Assembly: GCA_900696465.1 (NCBI GenBank)
Contig: CAADGE010000015.1
Coordinates: 1 to 52,661 of the forward strand
Direction: 5' to 3'
Source: an uncultured Planctomycetota bacterium
GTDB taxonomy: Bacteria; Planctomycetota; Phycisphaerae; UBA1845; UTPLA1
DNA length: 52,661 nucleotides
The translations under genes were made by a program, and so were the position numbers. The notes beneath the pieces were generated by a model, which saw nothing but the letters and a program-made list of their open reading frames with translations, ran no database searches and was not told where the DNA came from. Position 1 is the first letter of the stretch, and each line of letters opens with the position of its first letter. Shown here piece by piece: positions 1-7,604 of this stretch.

Positions 1-2
1 CA

Positions 3-152
3 CATGACGAAGGCGCCGCGTGGGAGGCCTTCTACGAGTGGGCGTACGAACAATGCTGGGGCGGCGACTGCGAGGAATCGACGGCGGAACAGTTCCGCCG
101 CATGATCGACAAGAAGCGCGAACTGGGCCTCCCGCTGGAGCGCTCGTGGTGA
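3..152 (+). CDS. C-terminal end of an unidentified protein (partial, cut by window start)
   Basis: An open frame enters from the left edge and reads 49 residues to a TGA. The visible part is acidic and aromatic-rich (WEAFYEWAYEQCW, then a charged helix-like stretch FRRMIDKKREL) and ends in ERSW. It holds two cysteines six residues apart. I do not recognise the family. Codon use is GC-rich and regular, which supports a real coding end rather than a chance frame. The true start lies outside the window. Confidence 0.5.
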   Translation, partial: HDEGAAWEAFYEWAYEQCWGGDCEESTAEQFRRMIDKKRELGLPLERSW

Positions 153-484
153 TTCCTGCATCGACGGCTCACACCTCGTCGATTCAGATTGCAGCCCGTT
201 GTGAAAGTCGCATTGCCGAGAATCAACTCGCTTACTCGTATGGTTTCTCGCCTACCTCGGCCGACGAGGACGCCGGCCGCTGCTTTCGCCACGGACTGAT
301 AGAGGACCCGGTCGTGGTATCCCCACGCAGGCGAGGTGATCGCCTTGGAGACATCGTCCTTGCCGCACAGGACAACGCGCTGGGGGCTAGCTTGACAGGC
401 ATTTTGACGGGTTGTAGATTGCATGGCTCGCGATGTGGGATTGGCTACAATCCTGCCTGCGGTGATCGTATGCCTTGAAATGCA
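153..484. other. 332-nt intergenic region upstream of tRNA-Asp
   Basis: There is no convincing gene here. Open frames on both strands run into the tRNA and lack coding character or ribosome sites. The right part holds a good sigma-70-type promoter (annotated separately) and a second -10-like TACAAT at 446-451 without a clear -35. I see nothing else structured. Confidence 0.5.
392..420 (+). promoter_or_regulatory. Putative sigma-70 promoter for tRNA-Asp
   Basis: A perfect -35 box TTGACA (392-397) and a -10 box TAGATT (415-420) are separated by exactly 17 nt. The predicted start lies about 55 nt before the mature tRNA, which fits a short 5' leader. Confidence 0.55.
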
Positions 485-558
485 GGGGCTGTAGCTCAAT
501 TGGTCAGAGCGCCGGCCTGTCACGCCGGAGGTTGCGGGTTCGAGCCCCGTCAGCCTCG
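485..558 (+). tRNA. tRNA-Asp (anticodon GTC)
   Basis: A cloverleaf can be folded by hand. The acceptor stem is GGGGCTG with CAGCCTC (one G-U pair), the D-arm contains AGCTCAATTGGTCAGAGC, and the anticodon arm is CCGGC-CTGTCAC-GCCGG with GTC in the loop. The T-arm is CGGG-type with GTTCGAGCC. The discriminator base is G, the usual identity base for tRNA-Asp. The 3' CCA is not encoded. Confidence 0.95.
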
Positions 559-568
559 TTCCCCCTGC

Positions 569-606
569 AAGACCTCCGCATCCGCCATCGGGTGCGGAGG
601 TCTTTT
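569..606 (+). terminator. Rho-independent terminator after tRNA-Asp
   Basis: Inverted repeat AAGACCTCCGCA (569-580) and TGCGGAGGTCTT (593-604) is followed by a short T run. It lies 10 nt after the tRNA end. Confidence 0.85.
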
Positions 607-748
607 CATTTCACGCCGCTCCGTCAATTCGTTTCCGATCGCTCGACGACAATCACCCTGTTTGCGGTAGAATGTCCGGCCGTCATGCGGCGATAGGCAA
701 GTTTGTGCAGCCGCGGTTCGGGCGGATGCACAAGCGGACAGTCGCTCA

Positions 749-1645
749 ATGTGTTCTCGGATCGTCATGGGCAACGAATCAGATAATGTGATATCCATCC
801 GTCGCCTGCGAAAGACCTTTCGCAGCCGTGAGGGAGTGATCCAGACCGTTTTGGACGACATCACCTTCGATGTGCGGCGTGGTGAAACACTCATCATCAT
901 GGGCGGCAGCGGTTGCGGTAAAAGCACGCTTCTGAACTGCCTGATCGGCGAATATACGGTGGATGGCGGTGAGATCTGTTACCACACCAAGGACTCGGCC
1001 GAGCCGGTGAACATCGTCGGCCTCGACGAACGCCGCATGAACGACATCCGCAAGCGCTTCGGGATTCTTTTCCAGAGCGGCGCCTTGTTCAATTCGATGA
1101 CCCTCGCGGAAAACGTAGCCCTTCCGCTTAGTGAGCACAGCATCGTCGATCCCTCGATCATCGATATCGTCGTCACCCTCAAGCTTCAGCAGGTTCACAT
1201 GCTGCCGCACCGTGACAAGCTACCGGCACAGCTTTCCGGCGGACAGAAGAAGCGCGGCGGCCTGGCCCGTGCGACAGTGCTGGACCCCGAGATTCTGTTC
1301 TACGACGAGCCCTCAGCCGGGCTGGACCCGGTGACCAGCGCGGCGATTGACGAGCTGATGATGGATTTGTCCAAGAAACTGAACGTGACCAGCGTCGTGG
1401 TCACTCACGAGATGGATTCCGCATTCCGCATTGCGGACCGCATGGTCATGCTCGACCGGGGTCGGGTGCTGAAGATCGGCACACGGGCAGAGTTTGAAGC
1501 CCTGCGGGACACGTCGATCGACCGACTGACCACTCGCGAAGACAAACTGATGAATCAGTTCCTGAACGGCCACACTTCCGGGCCGCTGACCGATGCGGAA
1601 GGCATGAGCGAGTATGAAAAACTGCTCGTTGCCGGTGAGGAGTAG
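749..1645 (+). CDS. ABC transporter ATP-binding protein, MlaF-like
   Basis: This is the cytoplasmic ATPase of an Mla-type phospholipid transport complex, which trafficks lipids between inner and outer membrane. Visible motifs are Walker A GGSGCGKST (about 52-60), the Q-loop FQSGALF typical of MlaF (about 109-115), signature LSGGQKKR (about 162-169), Walker B ILFYDEPSAGLDP (about 182-194) and the H-loop VVTHEMDSAF. At 298 residues it is slightly longer than MlaF because of an extension after the H-loop. An alternative start is the in-frame ATG at 767; neither has a strong ribosome site. It is followed 8 nt later by the MCE protein, so the two are surely co-transcribed. No MlaE-type permease is beside it. 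Confidence 0.85.
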   Translation: MCSRIVMGNESDNVISIRRLRKTFRSREGVIQTVLDDITFDVRRGETLIIMGGSGCGKSTLLNCLIGEYTVDGGEICYHTKDSAEPVNIVGLDERRMNDIRKRFGILFQSGALFNSMTLAENVALPLSEHSIVDPSIIDIVVTLKLQQVHMLPHRDKLPAQLSGGQKKRGGLARATVLDPEILFYDEPSAGLDPVTSAAIDELMMDLSKKLNVTSVVVTHEMDSAFRIADRMVMLDRGRVLKIGTRAEFEALRDTSIDRLTTREDKLMNQFLNGHTSGPLTDAEGMSEYEKLLVAGEE

Positions 1646-1653
1646 ATAGACCG

Positions 1654-2982
1654 ATGCCCGCCGAAAGAAACGCGCTCAAAGTCGGAACCGTCACCGTTGT
1701 GACCATACTGGCGTTCTTCCTGATCCTCATCTGGATCAGCCAGGGCGTCTCCGGAAGAATGCAGACCGTTGCCGTTCGGTTTGATTCCTCGCCGGCCATG
1801 CCGACGCTCTCCGCGGGCTCCAGTGTTCTCGTCGGAGGCCAGCGCGTCGGCCGCATCACGCATGCCGAGCTTCGCCCGTATGAAGCCAGAGACGAAGCGA
1901 CTGGTGCGACCGTCACCCGCTACTACGTGTGGGTCAAGGCGGACATTCGGGAGGATGTGCGACTTCGGGCGGATTGTCAGGCCATCGCCGAAGGACCGCC
2001 GCTCGGCGGTGACGGTGTCCTGAAAGTACTAGTCGGCACCGCACCGCAGGCCTTCACGGCGGAATACATCGAGGGTTCGCAGCCGGCCGGTTTCGCGGCC
2101 ATTCTTTCGTCGCTGCAAAGTGAGTTCGACGGAGCCAATCCCTCGAGTCTCCTCGGTCAGATCAAGGCCCAGCTTGATCCGGAAGGAAGCCGTTCTCTCC
2201 TCGCGAAGCTGCTCATAAGCGTGGAGGACATCAACGCGATGACCGCCTCGATGTCCCGGGAGTTTGGCGCACAGGACCGCTCTGCCCTGTTGGCCAAAGT
2301 GCACGGCATCGCCGACAACATCAACGGCATGACGGCGTCCCTGCGGGCTGAGCTTGAGAGCGGCAATCGAGAGGCCCTGTTGGGCAAGCTCTCGCTGGCG
2401 ATGGATTCGGTGAACGACGGTCTCTCCACGGTGACACGCATCCTCTCGGCCAACGAGACCTCGATCAATCATTCCATCCTGAATGTGGAAATGACCACGG
2501 AACATCTGGCCACCGAGACAGACGCCTCGCGCCCCGACAGTCTCATCGCCCATTTCCGGAAGACCGGCGACCAGCTCAACAGCATGCTGGAGGACCTGCG
2601 CGCCGTCACCAGCACGACGCGCGAAGTCGTCCTGCTGAATCGCGACAACATCGATCGAATGCTGATGAACTTCAAGGAGTCGTCCGACCATATTAAGAAC
2701 GGCATGAAATACGTCATTCGGCATCCCTGGCGTCTCTTCAACGAGCCCAAGCCCCAGGAGATGCGCCAGCAGGCCATCTTTGATGCCGCCCGCAGTTTTG
2801 CGGAAGCCGCGACGCGGATCGATGACGCCTCCGGCAAGCTGCGCGCCCTGGCCGACCTGCACGGCGGAAACATTCCATCCGACAGTCCCGAACTGGCGCG
2901 CATCGAGGACGACCTCGCCCAGACGCGCGAGAAATACAAGAAAGCCGAAGACGAACTCTGGCGTCAGTTGAAGATTAATTGA
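1654..2982 (+). CDS. MCE-domain (MlaD-like) lipid-transport protein with long helical C-terminus
   Basis: This is probably the membrane-anchored substrate-binding subunit working with the ATPase just upstream. Residues about 9-30 form one uncleaved transmembrane segment. An MCE domain follows (about 38-128) with the hallmark GSSVLVGGQRVGRIT and the later GPPLGGDGVLKV. The remaining 300 residues look helical. Residues 180-268 contain three consecutive repeats of about 30 residues, with pattern LLAK...DINxMTAS...E and ending in D, N and E. At 442 residues it is more than twice the length of E. coli MlaD (183), so the helical part may bridge the periplasm. The lipid-transport role is family knowledge; the bridging role is inference. 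Confidence 0.8.
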   Translation: MPAERNALKVGTVTVVTILAFFLILIWISQGVSGRMQTVAVRFDSSPAMPTLSAGSSVLVGGQRVGRITHAELRPYEARDEATGATVTRYYVWVKADIREDVRLRADCQAIAEGPPLGGDGVLKVLVGTAPQAFTAEYIEGSQPAGFAAILSSLQSEFDGANPSSLLGQIKAQLDPEGSRSLLAKLLISVEDINAMTASMSREFGAQDRSALLAKVHGIADNINGMTASLRAELESGNREALLGKLSLAMDSVNDGLSTVTRILSANETSINHSILNVEMTTEHLATETDASRPDSLIAHFRKTGDQLNSMLEDLRAVTSTTREVVLLNRDNIDRMLMNFKESSDHIKNGMKYVIRHPWRLFNEPKPQEMRQQAIFDAARSFAEAATRIDDASGKLRALADLHGGNIPSDSPELARIEDDLAQTREKYKKAEDELWRQLKIN

Positions 2983-3042
2983 GGGTGCGAGGAGCGATCC
3001 ACTGCCCGGCAAATCCCGCGGGCGGTATCGTCGCTTTTGAGA

Positions 3043-4215
3043 TCAGTTCATCTCGCCCGGATGGAAAAGAAGCGGCTGATTATCGGGGCGCGGTGCCGCT
3101 TCGGCGCCCACTTCCGGCAGGACGAGCACGTCGATCACCGGTCGTTCGCTGTCGTCCGTCTCGATGCGAATCACGTCTCCGTAGGCCGGTGGTCGATACT
3201 GCCCGAGCGGCAGCGTGACCTTGATCTCGCGTGTGTTCGGCTTGGTGGGGTTCTGCGGCATTAGCTTCAGCTTGAACTCAGGGTTGCTGCACGAGATGGA
3301 CAGCAGCTCGAAGTGCTTCGACCCGTTGTTCTTGACGCTCAGGGCCCGGATCGGCTGAATCGGGTACTTGGGGTCCACATACATCTTCGGCGGCATGACC
3401 TCGATCCGCGGCGGGACATAGGCGTAGGCACCGATCGTGAAGCTGGGGCTTTCCGTCAGTCCGGTGGTAAACGTGATCTTGCCCTCGGTATATCCATCGG
3501 GAAACGGCGGGATGCCGGTGATGGTCAGTTCGTAGGTCTGATTCGGCTTCGTCTCACGCAGCTCGGCCTTGAAGCGCTCCGAGGCCTGATTGATGCCGAT
3601 CACTTTCAGGTTCAGGTCCAAACCGCTTGTGTTTTCCATGCGGATCACGCGGCGGAGATGCTGATCGGACTTGATCCGGCCGAAGTTTCCGTCGGCATAG
3701 CGGATCTCGTTGAACTCCGGCGTGCCGGGCCGTGCCACGCCGTCGTCAATCACTTCCAGCCGGCAGATCGTTTTGACGTGGCCGCGCATCTCCAGGGTCA
3801 GCCACGGCTGCGTCTTGTCATTCGTGCGTACCGAGATCGTCTCCGATACCGGGCCGTGCTTGCCGGCGGTATTCAGGGTGAACGGAATCCGTCCCTCGCC
3901 ACCGGGCGGAATCTCGCGCGTGTAGTCTTCAGCAATCGAACACGCACACTTGGGCTTGGCCTCGTGAATGATCAGCGGTTCGTTACCGACGTTGCGTATA
4001 ACGAACGGATACGTCAGCACCATGCCCGCCCAGGCATTACCGAATTCATGAACCGGCTGATCGAGCACCCAGCGTGGGCCGGATGCCGTCTCCGTCGTAC
4101 CTGTTGAGGCCGGCTTCGACGCATCGGCAGGTGGCGTCTGCCCGATCGCGGGAAGGGCCGTCATCATCGCGAGAGCAAGAACACAGATCCATCGAACGCC
4201 GGCCATGTGTCGCAT
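3043..4215 (-). CDS. Exported DUF1573-domain protein
   Basis: A 390-residue protein of unknown function. I chose the ATG at 4215 because GAAGGA sits 8 nt upstream and the following sequence is a clear signal peptide (RWICVLALAMMTALPAIGQ). A frame-open upstream extension to 4362 has no such support. A DUF1573 domain (immunoglobulin-like, common in Bacteroidetes and planctomycetes) is recognisable from VIRNVGNEPLIIHEAKPKCACS, then PPGGEGRIPFTLNT and SVRTND. The C-terminal half looks like one or two further beta-rich domains. The Cys pair in KCACS is typical of the family. It converges with the MCE gene and is probably periplasmic or outer-surface. Confidence 0.75.
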   Translation of the reverse strand: MRHMAGVRWICVLALAMMTALPAIGQTPPADASKPASTGTTETASGPRWVLDQPVHEFGNAWAGMVLTYPFVIRNVGNEPLIIHEAKPKCACSIAEDYTREIPPGGEGRIPFTLNTAGKHGPVSETISVRTNDKTQPWLTLEMRGHVKTICRLEVIDDGVARPGTPEFNEIRYADGNFGRIKSDQHLRRVIRMENTSGLDLNLKVIGINQASERFKAELRETKPNQTYELTITGIPPFPDGYTEGKITFTTGLTESPSFTIGAYAYVPPRIEVMPPKMYVDPKYPIQPIRALSVKNNGSKHFELLSISCSNPEFKLKLMPQNPTKPNTREIKVTLPLGQYRPPAYGDVIRIETDDSERPVIDVLVLPEVGAEAAPRPDNQPLLFHPGEMN

Positions 4216-4383
4216 GATTCCTTCACCCCTGTTTGCAAGTCTGCGGTAGCAGCAATCCCGCGGGATCGCACGCATCCAGTACCATATGAACCACGAAACT
4301 CGTTGCATATTGTAGCGATACAGTGTTGACGAGGTAAACCGCCGCAAACCGCCCCGTGCCACTCGGGAATCGCGTATGCGGAC

Positions 4384-4614
4384 CTAGGCCAGTAACTGAA
4401 AGACAATCAGCAGGACGACGCCGATCAGGCCCATGCAGACCAGGATCATGATGCACAACACGATGCTGGCCATCGGTATGCTCGTCAGTCGCTCGCAGCG
4501 CATCGTTTTATAGACCACGCTGATGCTGAGTGTCAGCGGGATGAGCATGGCCAGCCGGCCGGAGCCGGTGATCGAGATCGGCTGAATGAAGAGCGATGAC
4601 AGCATCTCGGACAT
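4384..4614 (-). CDS. Small hypothetical membrane protein
   Basis: This 76-residue protein has two predicted membrane helices (about 21-36 and 50-75) and ends in a very hydrophobic LIGVVLLIVFQLLA. The ATG is one base after the stop of the preceding membrane protein, so it is the last gene of a three-gene operon led by an FmdB-like zinc ribbon. I recognise no family. Confidence 0.55.
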   Translation of the reverse strand: MSEMLSSLFIQPISITGSGRLAMLIPLTLSISVVYKTMRCERLTSIPMASIVLCIMILVCMGLIGVVLLIVFQLLA

Positions 4615-4615
4615 G

Positions 4616-5080
4616 CTAGGTCTTTCCTCGGGTCATGGGCGGCGGACGCGACAGCGCCGCGTGCTGCCGGGCATCGCAACGGGCCAGTACGTCGATAATC
4701 ACCAGCACATTGAGCAACCCTGCAACGCCCGCATAGACGACAGAGATGTTCGACGCGGGCCAGGCCGCCTTCACCTCATCCTTGTACTTAACGCTGCGAT
4801 GGTGGCTCCAGTAGAGCGCCGCGAGGGCCTGTGTACCCGTACAGAGCTGCGCGGCGATCCACGCGCCGTTTTCCCGGGGAGTGATCGTGGTGCGAACGCC
4901 GCCTACCGCGATGCCGCCCCAGAACGTGACCGATATCACCACGAAGAAAATAATCCCACGGATGCGCTCGCCGATGATCCAGTGCCCCAGCCCCGGCAGC
5001 ACCCAGGCCAGCAGGGCGGCCAGCGGCGCGGGAACTCGAGTACCGATGGTCGGAAGCGGGGCTCGATTGGCACTGCTCAT
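4616..5080 (-). CDS. Hypothetical membrane protein, TM2-like 'PGLGHW' type
   Basis: A 154-residue protein. The ATG at 5080 (AGGA about 10 nt upstream) gives a sensible N-terminus, while the open extension toward 5251 overlaps the zinc-ribbon gene and has shadow-like composition. The segment ALLAWVLPGLGHWIIGERIRGIIFFVV resembles the PGLGxxxxGxxxRG turn of small TM2-like planctomycete membrane proteins. Three or four helices are predicted. It is the middle gene of the operon with the FmdB-like protein. Function is unknown. Confidence 0.6.
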   Translation of the reverse strand: MSSANRAPLPTIGTRVPAPLAALLAWVLPGLGHWIIGERIRGIIFFVVISVTFWGGIAVGGVRTTITPRENGAWIAAQLCTGTQALAALYWSHHRSVKYKDEVKAAWPASNISVVYAGVAGLLNVLVIIDVLARCDARQHAALSRPPPMTRGKT

Positions 5081-5102
5081 CAGGTGGATTCCTGGATCGA
5101 TC

Positions 5103-5330
5103 CTACAGCCCGCAGGGGCCGTTCGGGTCTCCGCATCGACCGCATCCGCCCACCGGCAGCGCCGCGGATGCGGGACTGGTCGCCGCGCGGGCGGCAAAGA
5201 TGCTGAACTTCCGGCTGACGTGTTTCGTTCCGCATGTCGGGCAGCAGACACTGTCCGCCGCCTTGGCGCTTCTCACCAGCTCCTCGAAGTCCTTTTTGCA
5301 ATTCTCGCAGTAGTATTCAAAAAGGGGCAT
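5103..5330 (-). CDS. FmdB-family zinc-ribbon protein
   Basis: This is a 75-residue protein with the characteristic start MPLFEYYCENCKKDFEELV and two CxxC knuckles (CENC about 8-11, CPTC about 30-33). These bind one zinc ion. The tail is Gly/Cys-rich (GGCGRCGDPNGPCG), as in many family members. FmdB-type proteins are proposed regulators or small adaptors; the role is not established. It leads a likely three-gene operon with two membrane proteins. Confidence 0.8.
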   Translation of the reverse strand: MPLFEYYCENCKKDFEELVRSAKAADSVCCPTCGTKHVSRKFSIFAARAATSPASAALPVGGCGRCGDPNGPCGL

Positions 5331-5493
5331 AAACCATCCCGATCAGCACGACACGCCGGCGCGGGCGAAGGCGGTCTCCTTCGTCGCCGCAGGAGTATAT
5401 CGGTCACCCGTCGGCCGTACAACGCAGGCGGTCGCGCGGCGCATAACCCAAGCGTGGTTCACGAACCGAACGACTGCTCATGTTGGAGGGGAC

Positions 5494-5522
5494 TTGCCAA
5501 TCGTCGGACCGCCTGCTTTAAT
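5494..5522 (+). promoter_or_regulatory. Putative sigma-70 promoter for tRNA-Glu
   Basis: -35 TTGCCA (5494-5499) and -10 TTTAAT (5517-5522) are separated by 17 nt, about 60 nt before the mature tRNA. Confidence 0.5.
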
Positions 5523-5583
5523 ACCCCCTGTCCCTCTTGAGTCTGGCTTGTCTGCGCGGGCAACCACGCAGCGGGCCTATCCG

Positions 5584-5656
5584 GCCCCCATCGTCTAGTG
5601 GCCTAGGATATCAGGTTCTCATCCTGGAGACCGGGGTTCGAGTCCCCGTGGGGGTG
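5584..5656 (+). tRNA. tRNA-Glu (anticodon CTC)
   Basis: The acceptor stem is GCCCCCA with TGGGGGT (one G-U pair at the end). The anticodon stem is TCAGG/CCTGG with loop TTCTCAT, giving CTC. The T-arm is CGGGG-TTCGAGT-CCCCG and the discriminator is G. CCA is not encoded. Confidence 0.95.
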
Positions 5657-5666
5657 CATTCGCACG

Positions 5667-5700
5667 AGCCCCGTCGACGCAGCGTCGGCGGGGCTTTTTT
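5667..5700. terminator. Terminator between tRNA-Glu and the convergent NAD synthetase gene
   Basis: A GC-rich hairpin AGCCCC...GGGGCT with an inner CGACG/CGTCG stem is followed by six T on the plus strand. It sits 11 nt after the tRNA and 6 nt beyond the stop of the convergent gene, so it may serve both. Confidence 0.85.
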
Positions 5701-5705
5701 GTTGA

Positions 5706-7361
5706 TCAGGAAAACTTCGCCGCAATCGGCATCCGTCGGCCAACGCCGAAGGCCCGGCTGGTGACCTTCAGGCCCGTTGCGGCTTGTTTGCGCTTGTACT
5801 CATTCACATCCACCATGCGGATCACTTTCCTGACGGTTGGCTCGTCGAAGCCAGCCGCTACGATGTCCGCAGCCGACTGCTCCAGCTCGATGTAGCGATG
5901 CAGGATGTCGTCGAGCAACTCGTAGGGTGGCAGCGTGTCCTGATCGCTCTGGTTCGGCCGAAGCTCCGCCGAGGGCACCTTCGTGATGCTGGACTCGGGA
6001 ATCACGGCCCGACCCTTTATCGCGTTAAACCATCGGGCGAGTTTATAAACCATTGTCTTAGGTACATCACTGATAACCGCCAGTCCGCCGCACATGTCGC
6101 CGTAGAGCGTACAGTAGCCGACCGCCAATTCGCTCTTGTTGCCCGTCGTCAGCAGCAGCCAGCCGAACTTGTTCGACAGACTCATCAGGACGTTCCCGCG
6201 AATGCGGGCCTGCACATTTTCCTCGGTCGTATCCGGCGGACGCCCGCGAAAGGCCGGGGTCAGGTGTTGCTCGAAGGCCTCGTGCATCGGACCGATCGGA
6301 ATCACCTGGTAGTCGATGCCGAGATTCTTGGCGAGGGAATGGGCATCCGCGAGACTGTGGTCGCTGCTGTAGCGCGACGGCATGGCCACGCCGTGAACGC
6401 GCACAGGTCCCAGCGCTTCGGCAGCGATGCAGGCCGTCAGCGCCGAATCGATGCCGCCCGAGAGACCCAGCACCACATCCGTAAAGCCGCACTTGGTCAC
6501 GTAATCCCGCGTTCCGAGAACCAGCGCCTGCCAGACGGATACGAGGTCCTCGGGATAGGGCTCGCGTGAAGCTCGGTCGGCACGTTCGGTGTCGAAAATT
6601 ACGAGGTCTTCCTCGAAGGCCCTGGCCCGGGCGAAGACGCTGCCATCAGCGGCGAACACGCAACTGGCCCCGTCGAAGATCAGCTCGTCGTTGCCGCCGA
6701 CCTGGTTGACGTACACGATCGGGATCCGCAGCTCAGCGGCCTGCCCGCCCATGAGCTGCTCACGCAGTGCCTGTTTACCCATCACGAAGGGCGATGCCGA
6801 GGCGTTCAGGATGATCTCCACGCACGCACGCTGTAGCTCGCGCGGCGGGTGCCGATCGTAAAGTTCACGACCAAGAATTCGCTTGTCATTCCAAAGGTCT
6901 TCGCAGATGGTCACGCCCACCCGATGGACGCGCCCTTTCAGTGCCCATTCGATGACACTTGGAGACTCCGCCGGCTCGAAGTAGCGATGCTCGTCAAAGA
7001 CGTCGTAGGTCGGCAGCAGCGTCTTGCAGCACTCCGCCTGAATCTTTCCACCGTGCAGAAATCCGAGCACGTTTCGCAATGCCCGTCCCACACTTCGCTC
7101 ATTCGGCCGCACGTAGCCCACCAGCGCCGCCGGTGACGCTACCATCTCCCGGGCGAGTTCTTCAGCAGCGCGAACGCAATCGGAAACGAAACGCGGCTTG
7201 AGCAGCAGGTCCTTCGGCGGATACCCGCAGAGCGTCAGCTCCGGGAAAATCGCAAGGTCCGCGTCTGCGGCCCTGGCCTGCTCCAGATAGCGCTGAATTC
7301 GACGAAGATTGCCGGAAAGATCGCCGATGACGGGATTGATCTGTGCCAGCGCAATGATCAT
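5706..7361 (-). CDS. nadE: Glutamine-dependent NAD+ synthetase
   Basis: This enzyme amidates nicotinic acid adenine dinucleotide to NAD+ with ATP, using ammonia released from glutamine. The N-terminal nitrilase-like glutaminase domain (about 1-260) shows the Glu-Lys-Cys triad: E41 in FPELTLCGYP, K113 in CCKTLLPTYD and C153 in VTICEDLWND. The C-terminal synthetase domain carries the PP-loop SGGIDS (301-306) and later the FHTGNKSE-like TTGNKSELAVGY. The length of 551 is usual for the two-domain bacterial form. It appears to be a single-gene unit. Confidence 0.95.
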   Translation of the reverse strand: MIIALAQINPVIGDLSGNLRRIQRYLEQARAADADLAIFPELTLCGYPPKDLLLKPRFVSDCVRAAEELAREMVASPAALVGYVRPNERSVGRALRNVLGFLHGGKIQAECCKTLLPTYDVFDEHRYFEPAESPSVIEWALKGRVHRVGVTICEDLWNDKRILGRELYDRHPPRELQRACVEIILNASASPFVMGKQALREQLMGGQAAELRIPIVYVNQVGGNDELIFDGASCVFAADGSVFARARAFEEDLVIFDTERADRASREPYPEDLVSVWQALVLGTRDYVTKCGFTDVVLGLSGGIDSALTACIAAEALGPVRVHGVAMPSRYSSDHSLADAHSLAKNLGIDYQVIPIGPMHEAFEQHLTPAFRGRPPDTTEENVQARIRGNVLMSLSNKFGWLLLTTGNKSELAVGYCTLYGDMCGGLAVISDVPKTMVYKLARWFNAIKGRAVIPESSITKVPSAELRPNQSDQDTLPPYELLDDILHRYIELEQSAADIVAAGFDEPTVRKVIRMVDVNEYKRKQAATGLKVTSRAFGVGRRMPIAAKFS

Positions 7362-7486
7362 GCTTAGCGTATTCTAGCGGTCTCGCGTGAGGGATGCGAA
7401 GCGGCAGACTCGCCTTGGAGTTGAACCGGGTTTTTCGGGGCAGTTTAACGAATCCGCGTTTGTTCCCACATTCTCTGGTCCGCTAC

Positions 7487-7516
7487 TTGTTACCGGGCTG
7501 CAATGCATGGTAAAAT
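7487..7516 (+). promoter_or_regulatory. Putative promoter for the secreted subtilase
   Basis: TTGTTA (7487-7492) and TAAAAT (7511-7516) are separated by 18 nt. The leader to the chosen start would be about 80 nt. Confidence 0.45.
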
Positions 7517-7604
7517 GGCCTCAGGTGCAATCGGAGACCGTGCGAATCAGGTCTGTCGACGCCTGGGGCCACCTGCCGACCGGGTTCATATACAGGAAAT
7601 CATC

